Shown here: in pieces, positions 1 through 5,803 of the stretch | How the letters are laid out: each line of letters starts with the position of its first letter | How positions within the stretch are numbered: position 1 is the stretch's first letter | Origin: an uncultured Campylobacter sp. | Lineage (GTDB): Bacteria; Campylobacterota; Campylobacteria; Campylobacterales; Campylobacteraceae | Assembly: GCF_938017705.1 (NCBI RefSeq) | Contig: NZ_CALIIS010000068.1 | Span: forward strand, 1-10,138 | Reading direction: 5' to 3' | Length of the DNA stretch: 10,138 nt | Notes under the pieces: generated by a model | What the model saw: the letters and a program-made list of their open reading frames with translations, nothing else | The model's database searches: none | What the model was told of the DNA's origin: nothing | Made by a program: the position numbers and the translations under genes

Positions 1-1
1 C

Positions 2-85
2 GTACTAAATGTCGATATAGACGAGCTGCGGCGCACGATGTCGGTTTTCGATGAAAAGATAGAATTTAAGAAATTTAAATTCTAA
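2..85 (+). CDS. C-terminal fragment of an unidentified protein
   Basis: A reading frame enters from the left edge and runs 27 codons to TAA at 83-85. It encodes a charged tail with the segment DELRRTMSVFDEKIEF and a Lys/Phe-rich end. The other two forward frames are less convincing; one has a stop at 52-54. The tail has the hydrophilic, mixed-charge look of the end of a soluble protein, but nothing in it identifies a family. The 5' part lies outside the window. No convincing T-tailed hairpin follows the stop. It could still be a chance open frame, because only 27 codons are visible. Confidence 0.5.
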   Translation, partial: VLNVDIDELRRTMSVFDEKIEFKKFKF

Positions 86-292
86 ATCGGCGCGCTTGAG
101 GGTTTGTCCGCAGGAACAAATATAGACTCCGTGAGTTTTGGCTAGGCGCGCAGTTGAGTGAATTTTATTCACATAAATTTTGCTCGCAGAATTTACATGA
201 TACGACGATAAATTTTACGTCCCGTCGTTCTTATATCAGATTAAAATCAAAATATAATATTAAATTGCAAATGCTATTTAATCTTAACGGGA

Positions 293-298
293 TATAAT
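293..298 (+). promoter_or_regulatory. Candidate -10 box for the 367-915 gene
   Basis: TATAAT sits in an AT-rich stretch preceded by T/A tracts and no clear -35 box, as is usual for Campylobacter sigma-70 promoters. It would give a leader of about 60 bases. A second TATAAT at 253-258 is an alternative. The rest of the 86-366 spacer shows only a weak inverted repeat (acgacg at 202-207, cgtcgt at 223-228) without a T-run, and no further gene. Confidence 0.45.
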
Positions 299-366
299 AA
301 GTCATCGCTTTTTTTTGAAAGAGGCAAAACTATTTGCACCGATATAGAATATAGAAAGGCAACGAT

Positions 367-915
367 TTGAAAAAACTACTTAGAAATTTTATGATTTTTG
401 CGGGTTTTATCTTTATGTTATACACCTCCTATTTTCTATATTTTTATTCTAAAAGAGCCGAATATGCGGCTATTTTATTGCAGAAGGCGCTTAGGTATGA
501 AGAGGAATTTTTTACTGAGAAAACACAAAATTTAGACCCGTCTGAGCAGATTGAGCTACGGCATGAGTTTGAAAAAGAGAAATTAAAACTAGAAAAATAT
601 TGCGGCGATGCTATAATAAACGGCGATAATGATCATTGCAAAGTTTATTACAACCTCGATTTCGACTATATTCATTTTTACGACGGGCGAAATCAAGATA
701 TCGCGCTGGGCTACGACTTTGATAACGAAAGCATCGAGTTTTATAAAAAGCTATCAGATCACTATGATTACAAAGGCAAAAAATGCAGATCGCGCAGGGT
801 ATACAGCGAACACCATGCGACATTTGCGATTGACAATTTTGAGCATGCGAAATTTTGGTTGGGAAATTACGGCGAATTTACCCTAAAAGATCCATATATT
901 CATGAATGTGAATAA
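367..915 (+). CDS. Hypothetical membrane-anchored protein, 182 aa
   Basis: I do not recognise this protein. It has a short basic start (MKKLLRN), one hydrophobic segment at about residues 8-28 rich in Phe, Ile and Tyr, and then a hydrophilic domain. This is the layout of a protein tethered to the inner membrane with its body in the periplasm. A Glu/Lys-rich, probably helical stretch covers about residues 40-78. The second half is rich in Tyr, Asp and His. Four cysteines (79, 91, 139, 181) could form disulfides. The start is TTG at 367-369, chosen because AGAAAGG at 353-359 lies seven bases upstream and no ATG is suitably placed. The codons are AT-rich compared with queC and tsaD, as in the two genes that follow. 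Small size, single anchor and orphan status would suit an accessory or immunity-type protein, but nothing proves that role. Confidence 0.75.
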   Translation: MKKLLRNFMIFAGFIFMLYTSYFLYFYSKRAEYAAILLQKALRYEEEFFTEKTQNLDPSEQIELRHEFEKEKLKLEKYCGDAIINGDNDHCKVYYNLDFDYIHFYDGRNQDIALGYDFDNESIEFYKKLSDHYDYKGKKCRSRRVYSEHHATFAIDNFEHAKFWLGNYGEFTLKDPYIHECE

Positions 916-974
916 AATCTATTATGCTTAAAGCGAAAGGATAAATCCGCTAAAATGCCTATAAATGGAGCAAT

Positions 975-1589
975 ATGAGAGTATTAAAATTTATTTTTAT
1001 AATAGCGGCGTCTATTTTGTTTTGTTATGTGGCGGAGGAGCTTATAAATTATTTGATAATTAAGCCGCGCATTCCTATGGAATTTACCGATATAAATTTA
1101 ACTAAAGCCGGCAATAAAGCGGAATTATATATAAATAACAAAGATGATAAAATTTGTAGATATTTTACTTTGGATTTTGTCTCATACGATTACGATAGAG
1201 ATATGAAGCTCTTGGATGATGAGTTCGCAAATACGTATATAGGAGGGGAATACGACGTGAACGAAACGCTGCTGCGCGGTACCAAAATACCGCTAAGTCT
1301 AAAGATATACAAAATAGATAATGAGCCGAATAAATTTGGACGCAGAAAGGAGTATTTTTATTATAAGTTAAAACCCGTGTTTGCAGAGGTGAGGAATTTA
1401 CGCCCCGCGTATATGCAAACGAGTATTTATAGGGGCGAGAAACACTATGATGCATATAGTGCGACGATCGCCTGCACGCCCTTACAAAAAGGTATGTATA
1501 AGGTAGAACTAGAGAATTTACAAGATTTGCCTATTTTTTCGAATGTAAAAATTTATTTTACTACGAAAGATAGCGGTCTTAAATATTAA
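975..1589 (+). CDS. Hypothetical membrane-anchored protein, DUF5625-like
   Basis: This 204-residue protein has an N-terminal hydrophobic segment (about residues 5-29), probably an uncleaved anchor; no lipobox precedes Cys17. A mostly beta-strand domain follows. The C-terminal pattern, a Cys-Thr-Pro then KGMYKVELENLQDLP and an alternating hydrophobic strand near the end, recalls the DUF5625 family as I remember it. There the end reads like a 'PGKYRVKVENLKD.P' strand pair. The earlier segment IPLSLKIYKID also fits. This is recall, not a search result, and the family has no firm function. The ATG at 975 follows GGAG at 967-970. It starts 59 bases after the previous gene, so the two could be cotranscribed; a weak TAAAAT at 951-956 could also serve it separately. 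The base composition is AT-rich like its neighbours. Confidence 0.75.
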   Translation: MRVLKFIFIIAASILFCYVAEELINYLIIKPRIPMEFTDINLTKAGNKAELYINNKDDKICRYFTLDFVSYDYDRDMKLLDDEFANTYIGGEYDVNETLLRGTKIPLSLKIYKIDNEPNKFGRRKEYFYYKLKPVFAEVRNLRPAYMQTSIYRGEKHYDAYSATIACTPLQKGMYKVELENLQDLPIFSNVKIYFTTKDSGLKY

Positions 1590-1753
1590 GAGGGCTGCAA
1601 GAAAAGGTATTTGATAATTGCGATGTAGAAGCTAGTTCGTACAAACCTTTGTTTCTAGGCTTTTTATTTCGCGTTTGTAATAAAAATATTAAGCAGCATT
1701 TAATCCGCCGCACAATACAATATATCGTAAATATCATTTGAAATTTAATGAAA

Positions 1754-1915
1754 ATGCAGTTAGATTTTGTGCGCCCATTCGCACTTTGCGGATATCGAGG
1801 GTAGCCGTTAAGTCTAATTACCGAACTTGCGATAGCGTGCGCTTTTTGGGCTACCATCTATGTTTATCTAAAGGAACACAATGAAAAATCCGCTTCGTTA
1901 CGTGGATTATTGTAA
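1754..1915 (+). pseudogene. Possible decayed small membrane-protein ORF
   Basis: In the otherwise empty 1590-1880 spacer, one frame runs from ATG 1754 to TAA 1913-1915 and is broken only by TAG at 1802-1804. After the break it reads ITELAIACAFWATIYVYL, which looks like a membrane segment, then a polar tail. Its end overlaps the first codons of the 1881 gene in another frame. The interrupting TAG is one base change from Tyr. There is no clear ribosome binding site, and a chance frame is quite possible. The rest of the spacer holds nothing I can name. Confidence 0.2.
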
Positions 1916-2450
1916 TGATCTAATCAAATTCGGCTTTGCTAAAAAGCATAATTTTTTAGCTATGATTGCCGTATTTTCTATGGTTCTTATGCCTATATGT
2001 TTTTCAGCCGCTTATGCAGTTGCACCCAGTGAGAAGTCCTTACAGAATCCATATATTTTCTCCGGAACAGTAGAGAAATTTTTTAGATTTCATAGTTATA
2101 AAAGCGGTAATGGTTGCAAGATATCTGTAACGGGAAATGGCAAAATCTTTTCTTGGGAATTTATCGACTTTCATATTGATACAAACAAATACGACTATCA
2201 AGAAAAATACTTTTGTGATTTTATATTTAGCAGATACATTAATAATAAATGCGTAATCTTAAAAATGATAAATCTTCATATCGTAGAATTTGGAGATTGT
2301 GATAATAAAGTAATCATCGAAGTTGATCTTAGGCAAAATTTCTTTGAACAAAAACTCTTTTTATTCAGCGGAATTATCTTGGCGCTAGTTTTATTTTTTA
2401 CATTTTTTCAACTAAATAAAGCATATAAAAATTCATTAAAAGGGGCATAA
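1881..2450 (+). CDS. Hypothetical protein with two membrane segments, 189 aa
   Basis: I do not recognise this protein. A polar, weakly basic start of about 23 residues is followed by a hydrophobic segment at about 24-46 that ends in a small-residue stretch (SAAYAVA) resembling a signal-peptidase site. A beta-rich domain with cysteines at 79, 112, 123 and 140 occupies about 50-155. A second strong hydrophobic segment at about 159-178 is followed by a basic tail (NKAYKNSLKG). The middle domain is probably periplasmic, either between two anchors or with the first segment cleaved. The ATG at 1881 follows AAGGA at 1871-1875. Composition is AT-rich, like the two genes before it. A 25-codon ORF follows after two bases. 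The architecture resembles small membrane-spanning immunity or inhibitor proteins, but that is only a guess. Confidence 0.75.
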   Translation: MKNPLRYVDYCNDLIKFGFAKKHNFLAMIAVFSMVLMPICFSAAYAVAPSEKSLQNPYIFSGTVEKFFRFHSYKSGNGCKISVTGNGKIFSWEFIDFHIDTNKYDYQEKYFCDFIFSRYINNKCVILKMINLHIVEFGDCDNKVIIEVDLRQNFFEQKLFLFSGIILALVLFFTFFQLNKAYKNSLKGA

Positions 2451-2452
2451 AT

Positions 2453-2530
2453 ATGTCGTATAACGTTTCCGCAATATCTGATGCGATAAGAATTCTACTT
2501 AAAAATACGCGCAGGAATTCATTCTGCTAA
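2453..2530 (+). CDS. 25-codon ORF coupled to the gene before it; possible gene remnant
   Basis: ATG at 2453 lies two bases after the stop of the 1881-2450 gene, with AGGGG at 2441-2445 about seven bases upstream, so it is placed for coupled translation. The peptide starts MSYNVSAISDAIRILLKN and ends within seven more residues. The first part has an amphipathic-helix look, as at the start of a larger protein, so this may be the remaining 5' end of a lost gene. The 2531-2666 stretch after it holds no further gene and no obvious terminator. Confidence 0.3.
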   Translation: MSYNVSAISDAIRILLKNTRRNSFC

Positions 2531-2666
2531 CGTCAAATAAACTTTTTCAATATATATCGCAAAATTTTTCTCACTCATGCCTCGACACTTCAAATTTATT
2601 GCTCGAATATAAACTTTACTTCGTGATCCATATAGGGCTTACCGCGCAGCTTGCTATCCGCAGCGC

Positions 2667-3296
2667 CTACTCCTCGCTTCCCTCCGTTCGCACGATCAAG
2701 CTTTTTGGAAGGCGAAATTTCTCGATTATCTCGCACTCCTTGGCGCGCATCTGCCCGTCGTCGCTTTCGTGGTCAAAGCCTAGCACATGCAGCAGACCGT
2801 GCGTAAAAAGCAGCGCCGTCTCGTCATCCCTGCCGTGCCCCAGCTGCGCGGCTTTCAGTTCTACAAGGTCTAAATTTATAACGACCGAGCCGAGCAGCGC
2901 GGGAGCAAAATTTCCGCCGTCAAAATTCTTATTCTTTAAATTTTCATCGCTAGAACTTTTGCCCTCGGAATTTTTGGAATTTATGGTATTGGAATTTTTG
3001 CTCGCAGAATTTGCGGCGCTTGTATTTTCACTAGCGGAATTCGCAGCATTTTGATTTTTAGAGCCGCTGTTTTTATGCGCGGAATTCTCCTCGCTCAAAT
3101 CCCCGCCGAAGCCCGCAAACGCCGCAGGATCGAGCGGGAAGCTCAGCACGTCGGTCGTCTTATTGATGCCGCGCGTTTGCGCATTTAGCTGCCGCATCTC
3201 CTCGCCGCGCACGAAAATTAGCTCGACGCTCCCGCCGCCCAGCTCCGCCGCGATAGCGTCCAAAATTTCGGGATAGGGCTGCTCGCAAAGTATCAT
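2667..3296 (-). CDS. ybeY: YbeY, rRNA maturation endoribonuclease, with a large insertion
   Basis: YbeY is a zinc-dependent single-strand endoribonuclease involved in 16S rRNA 3'-end maturation and ribosome quality control in the cytoplasm. The metal-binding signature HGLLHVLGFDH is intact (His166, His170, His176). KTTDVLSFP at about 46-54 and LGSVVINLDLV at about 135-145 are also typical, as is the ending FRLPKSLIVR. The family is usually about 140-150 residues; this one has 209. The excess is an Asn/Ser-rich stretch at about residues 66-133, between the DVLSFP strand and the GSVVI strand, which elsewhere are joined by a short link. It contains 10-residue repeats. The start at 3294-3296 is an ATG preceded on the minus strand by AGAGGGG. 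It is divergent from queC across a 54-base spacer. All catalytic landmarks remain, so I expect a working enzyme with a floppy surface loop. Confidence 0.93.
   Translation of the reverse strand: MILCEQPYPEILDAIAAELGGGSVELIFVRGEEMRQLNAQTRGINKTTDVLSFPLDPAAFAGFGGDLSEENSAHKNSGSKNQNAANSASENTSAANSASKNSNTINSKNSEGKSSSDENLKNKNFDGGNFAPALLGSVVINLDLVELKAAQLGHGRDDETALLFTHGLLHVLGFDHESDDGQMRAKECEIIEKFRLPKSLIVRTEGSEE
2958..3047 (-). repeat. Three 30-base in-frame repeats inside ybeY
   Basis: On the coding strand, residues 84-93, 94-103 and 104-113 form three successive ten-residue units. The first two both begin AANSAS, and the third begins TINSKNS. Each is built on AATTCC/AATTCT words read as Asn-Ser. They sit inside the larger Asn/Ser-rich insertion (about 2898-3101). 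The units differ at several bases, so this is an aged rather than a freshly expanded repeat. Confidence 0.7.
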
Positions 3297-3323
3297 TTTT
3301 ACCCCTCTTTTATAAAATTTTCG

Positions 3324-3329
3324 TATAAT
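3324..3329 (+). promoter_or_regulatory. Candidate -10 box for queC
   Basis: TATAAT lies 21 bases before the queC ATG, in the short divergent spacer, and would give a leader of only about 15 bases carrying the AAGGA ribosome binding site (3341-3345). No -35 box is apparent. The minus-strand promoter for ybeY must share this spacer or start within queC; I cannot place it with confidence. Confidence 0.45.
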
Positions 3330-3350
3330 TTTAGCAAAAAAAGGACAAAA

Positions 3351-4553
3351 ATGAGAGCTTTATGTGTGATCAGCGGCGGCATGGACAGCGCGACCTGCGC
3401 CTATATCGCGAAGCGCGAAGGTTATGAGATCGTGGCGCTGCATTTTGACTACGATCAGCGCACGATGGGCAAGGAGCGCGAGTGCTTCAGTAAAATTTGC
3501 GACGATTTGGGGGTCGCAAAGAGGTTGATTTTAGATGCTCGCTTCATCGCACAAATCGGCGGTAACGCCCTTACGGACGGCACATTGCCGATCAGAAAGG
3601 GCGCGGCGGAGCTTTGCGGCGCGGTAAAATCTGCCGGCGCCAAGATTGATAGCGCGGCAAATTCCAAGAGCGCTCGCCTAGACGGGCAAAATTTTACCAA
3701 GACAAATTCCGTCGCCGAACTAAACGGGCAAAATTCTATTGCGGCAAATTCTATTGATGCCGAGATTGGCGGGCAAAATTTTACTGCGTCAGATTTCTCG
3801 GCGGGCTCAGCGGACGCTCCGCTTGATGCAGATTCGGCGCGAAATAGCCGCTTGCAGAGCGGTGAAATTTTAATTCAAGACGCTGAAATTTTACTAGGGG
3901 GCGATGAGCCTTCGCCGCAAGGCGGTAAAATTTTAGCCTGCGACGACAAAATTTCACCGCAGGGCAGCAAAATTCTGGTTCAAGAAGGTGAAATTTCACC
4001 TCAAAGCGGAGCCGAGCTGCAGCAGGGCGATAAAATTCCACCCAAGCACGCAGGGAGTGAAATTTCACCTAAAAGCCAAAATAATAAAATTTCGTCGCAA
4101 AGCCAAAGCGATAAAATTTCACCGCAAAGCGGCGAGAGCGTGTTTTCGGATCTGCCGAGCACCTACGTGCCGTTTCGCAACGGCGTGTTTTTGAGCATCG
4201 CCGCCGCGCTCGCCGAGAAGGAGCGCTGCGACGCGATCTTCATCGGCGTGGTGCAGGAGGACAGCAGCGGCTACCCCGACTGCAGCGCGGGCTTCATCGG
4301 CGCGTTCGAGCGAGCGCTTGAGCTGGGCACGAGCCGCGACTTTCATCCGCGCATCAAAACCCCGCTCGTGCACCTTAGCAAGGCGCAGATCGTCTCGCTG
4401 GCGCTTGAGATTGGCGTGCCGTTAGAGCTTACGTGGAGCTGCTACGAGCGCGAGGACGCTGCGTGCGGGCTTTGCGACAGCTGCCTGCTGCGGCTTAAAG
4501 GCTTTGCAGGCGCCGGCGCGAAAGATAAAATCCCTTACGCGATAGAAATTTAG
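3351..4553 (+). CDS. queC: QueC, 7-cyano-7-deazaguanine (preQ0) synthase, with a ~175-residue repeat insertion
   Basis: QueC converts 7-carboxy-7-deazaguanine to preQ0 using ATP and ammonia, in the queuosine tRNA-modification pathway (cytoplasm). The ATP-binding P-loop SGGMDS is at 8-13, followed by HFDYDQR (31-37) and GGNALTD (70-76). The second half has TYVPFRNGVFLS (271-282), VQEDSSGYPDC (301-311) and TPLVHLSKAQIV. The zinc cysteines are Cys364, Cys372, Cys375 and Cys378 in the typical TWSCY...CGLCDSC context. The family is normally about 220-230 residues; this one is 400. The difference is a low-complexity insertion at about 91-267, placed where normal QueC has a short flexible loop before TYVPFRN. 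The insertion carries two families of repeats and no stop codon over about 530 bases. All active-site and zinc residues flank it intact, so the enzyme is probably functional. The ATG follows AAGGA at 3341-3345. Confidence 0.95.
   Translation: MRALCVISGGMDSATCAYIAKREGYEIVALHFDYDQRTMGKERECFSKICDDLGVAKRLILDARFIAQIGGNALTDGTLPIRKGAAELCGAVKSAGAKIDSAANSKSARLDGQNFTKTNSVAELNGQNSIAANSIDAEIGGQNFTASDFSAGSADAPLDADSARNSRLQSGEILIQDAEILLGGDEPSPQGGKILACDDKISPQGSKILVQEGEISPQSGAELQQGDKIPPKHAGSEISPKSQNNKISSQSQSDKISPQSGESVFSDLPSTYVPFRNGVFLSIAAALAEKERCDAIFIGVVQEDSSGYPDCSAGFIGAFERALELGTSRDFHPRIKTPLVHLSKAQIVSLALEIGVPLELTWSCYEREDAACGLCDSCLLRLKGFAGAGAKDKIPYAIEI
3678..3809 (+). repeat. Three 14-16-codon repeats in the first part of the queC insertion
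   Basis: Three successive units each begin with a Gly-Gln-Asn motif: DGQNFT (residues 111-116), NGQNSI (125-130) and GGQNFT (140-145). The GGGCAAAATT cores start at 3684, 3726 and 3771, so the periods are 42 and 45 bases, both multiples of three. The remainder of each unit is Ser/Ala/Asn-rich. The surrounding bases have diverged more than the core word. Confidence 0.65.
3861..4136 (+). repeat. Twelve tandem in-frame repeats in queC: eight of 21 bases, then four of 27 bases
   Basis: Residues 171-226 divide into eight seven-residue units, for example GEILIQD, GKILACD, DKISPQG and GEISPQS. Residues 227-262 divide into four nine-residue units, for example SEISPKSQN and DKISPQSGE. The core word [T/G/C]AAAATT or TGAAATT recurs at 3864, 3885, 3927, 3948, 3969 and 3990, all spaced by 21 or 42 bases. 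It then recurs at 4032, 4059, 4086 and 4113, all spaced by 27. Most units read Lys/Glu-Ile-Ser/Leu-Pro-Gln. Both unit lengths keep the frame. The copies differ from each other, so the array is old or its sequence is free to drift. Confidence 0.85.
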
Positions 4554-4877
4554 ACGCGCCGCGGCGAAATTTACCGAGCTCGCGTAGCTCGGCGTGTCAT
4601 TGCAGCGCTTGATATGGGCGGGTTTTGAATACGTAGCGCCGCACGATTTGTGGCGGGATTTCAAACATACGGCGGCGGCCTGCGCTTTAGCGCGCGCCGA
4701 GCTGCGGCTGTAAATTTAAACCGCGCTTTGAAATTTTAAAAATTTTAACGAGAGCGTTGCGCACGGTTCAAAGCAAAAATCAATTATAAATTTAACTCCT
4801 ACGCCATATTATTATCGCATAGGCGAATATAAACATATCTCGGTATAATCCGAGAATTAAATTTTAAGGAGGAAAGA
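4554..4877 (+). other. Spacer between queC and the tandem pair; no clear gene
   Basis: This 324-base stretch holds a perfect seven-base inverted repeat (4574-4580 with 4586-4592, five-base loop) soon after queC. It lacks a T-run, so it is at best an atypical terminator. A 39-codon frame from GTG 4594 to TAA 4711-4713 is open but has no ribosome binding site and no recognised motif. The last third is AT-rich with several AAATTT words and contains the promoter of the 4878 gene. Confidence 0.5.
4839..4854 (+). promoter_or_regulatory. -10 box TATAAT enclosed in a perfect inverted repeat
   Basis: CTCGG (4839-4843), TATAAT (4844-4849) and CCGAG (4850-4854) follow one another, so the -10 box is framed by five-base inverted arms. 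The start would be near 4856-4860, giving a leader of about 20 bases that carries a very strong AAGGAGG at 4866-4872. The symmetry could be an operator that overlaps the promoter, or chance. Confidence 0.5.
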
Positions 4878-5336
4878 ATGGCGTTTGAAAATGCGATCAT
4901 CACTAAAGAGGATGATGAGAAGTACGGGTTAAGCAAATTGTTTTATCAATTTAATCCCGTTTATAAAACTTTACCCGATGGAAAATCGTGGGTCGTCGAT
5001 AGAAATGCGGATTGCTGGTTTATAGAAACTAAATTTTTTCCAGATCCGGAATACGATCATGCATATCTTAAGAAATCGGTTTGGACTTTATATTATAAAG
5101 GAGAGATAATAGAGGTTACACTTGATTACGAAAACAATATATCGGATACAGAAAAATTTCATAGAATTTGGAAGCTTTTAGAATTAAAGCCAAAAGAAAC
5201 TAAAGCCCTTTCAAAAAATCAAATACTTATGCTTTTAAATAAAATTTTGAATGTATATGGATGTGATGGCGCTTGGGGGCAGATTGAAAATTTCACTATG
5301 GAATTACAAGATTTAGTTGATGGGAGAGAAAAATAA
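4878..5336 (+). CDS. Hypothetical protein, 152 aa, first of a tandem paralogous pair
   Basis: I do not recognise the family by name. There is no signal peptide or membrane segment, so it is probably cytoplasmic. Visible landmarks shared with the next gene are the start MAFENAIITKEDDEKYG, a central W-x-x-DR-x-x-x-CW (Trp38, Asp41, Arg42, Cys46, Trp47), FPD-x-EYDH (54-61), W-x-LYY-x-G (69-75), IEV-x-LDYE and HRIW-x-LL (95-101). A helical C-terminal part ends in IENFT-x-x-LQDLVDG. The ATG has a near-perfect AAGGAGG at 4866-4872. Only one base separates its stop from the next ATG, so the two are cotranscribed. It is markedly AT-rich beside the GC-rich tsaD, which suggests recent acquisition. Tandem small paralogs of this kind are common among toxin-immunity genes, but no toxin gene is visible here. 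Confidence 0.85.
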   Translation: MAFENAIITKEDDEKYGLSKLFYQFNPVYKTLPDGKSWVVDRNADCWFIETKFFPDPEYDHAYLKKSVWTLYYKGEIIEVTLDYENNISDTEKFHRIWKLLELKPKETKALSKNQILMLLNKILNVYGCDGAWGQIENFTMELQDLVDGREK

Positions 5337-5337
5337 A

Positions 5338-5802
5338 ATGGCGTTTGAAAATGCAATCATCACCAAAGAGGATGATGAGAAGTACGGATTGAGTAAAATT
5401 TACTACAAGTATAATCCATATTATAAAATTTTTGTCGGTAGACTAGATTGGACTATTGACAGAGTAAGAAACTGTTGGTTATGGAAAGTTTATAATTTTC
5501 CAGACTATGAATATGATCATAATACGCTTGAAAAAGCTATTTGGATTTTATATTATAATGGAGGTTTTATAGAAGTTGTTCTTGATTATGAAATTGATAA
5601 AACAGTAGGGCCAAAGCAACTTCATAGAATTTGGCAATTATTAGGTTTAAGTCCAATGCATACAAAAACACTTTCAACTGATGAAGTAATTTCAATTTTA
5701 AATGAAAGCCTGGAAACATATGGAGAATATGGCTACACTGAAACTATGCAGTCATCATATAGCTACTCCATGGAAATACAAAATTTAATCAAGGAAAAAT
5801 AG
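5338..5802 (+). CDS. Hypothetical protein, 154 aa, second of the tandem pair
   Basis: This is a paralog of the protein encoded just upstream, with an identical first 20 residues and about 40% identity overall by hand alignment. The shared landmarks are Trp38, Asp41-Arg42, Cys46-Trp47, FPD-x-EYDH, LYY-x-G, IEV-x-LDYE and HRIW-x-LL. The C-terminal 25 residues differ, with a Tyr/Ser-rich run (SSYSYS) in place of the upstream DGAWGQ region. The start at 5338 is chosen because it matches the upstream paralog; an in-frame ATG at 5317 lies inside the preceding gene. The ribosome binding site GGGAGAG (5322-5328) lies in the last codons of the first gene, so translation is probably coupled. The function is unknown. 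A frameshifted third copy begins one base after its stop. Confidence 0.85.
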   Translation: MAFENAIITKEDDEKYGLSKIYYKYNPYYKIFVGRLDWTIDRVRNCWLWKVYNFPDYEYDHNTLEKAIWILYYNGGFIEVVLDYEIDKTVGPKQLHRIWQLLGLSPMHTKTLSTDEVISILNESLETYGEYGYTETMQSSYSYSMEIQNLIKEK

Positions 5803-5803
5803 A

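Noticed and set aside
202..228. Inverted repeat acgacg/cgtcgt upstream of the first hypothetical gene.
   Set aside because: Only six paired bases with a 15-base loop and no T-run; not strong enough to call a terminator or operator.
2599..3054. Long plus-strand open frame opposite ybeY, rich in Ser, Phe and Leu.
   Set aside because: It is the antisense reading of the ybeY repeat insertion; ybeY on the minus strand has clear family motifs.
3861..4136. Regular repeats considered as a CRISPR array.
   Set aside because: The periods are 21 and 27 bases, the units are diverged and in frame within queC, and there are no unique spacers.
4574..4592. Perfect inverted repeat after queC as a rho-independent terminator.
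   Set aside because: No T-run follows on either strand, so it is reported only as part of the spacer.
4594..4713. 39-codon GTG frame after queC with a segment APHDLWRDF that faintly recalls a tyrosine recombinase box (HDLR-type).
   Set aside because: The His-to-Arg spacing is wrong for the recombinase motif, there is no ribosome binding site, and no other integrase part is near. Most likely a chance frame in GC-rich DNA.
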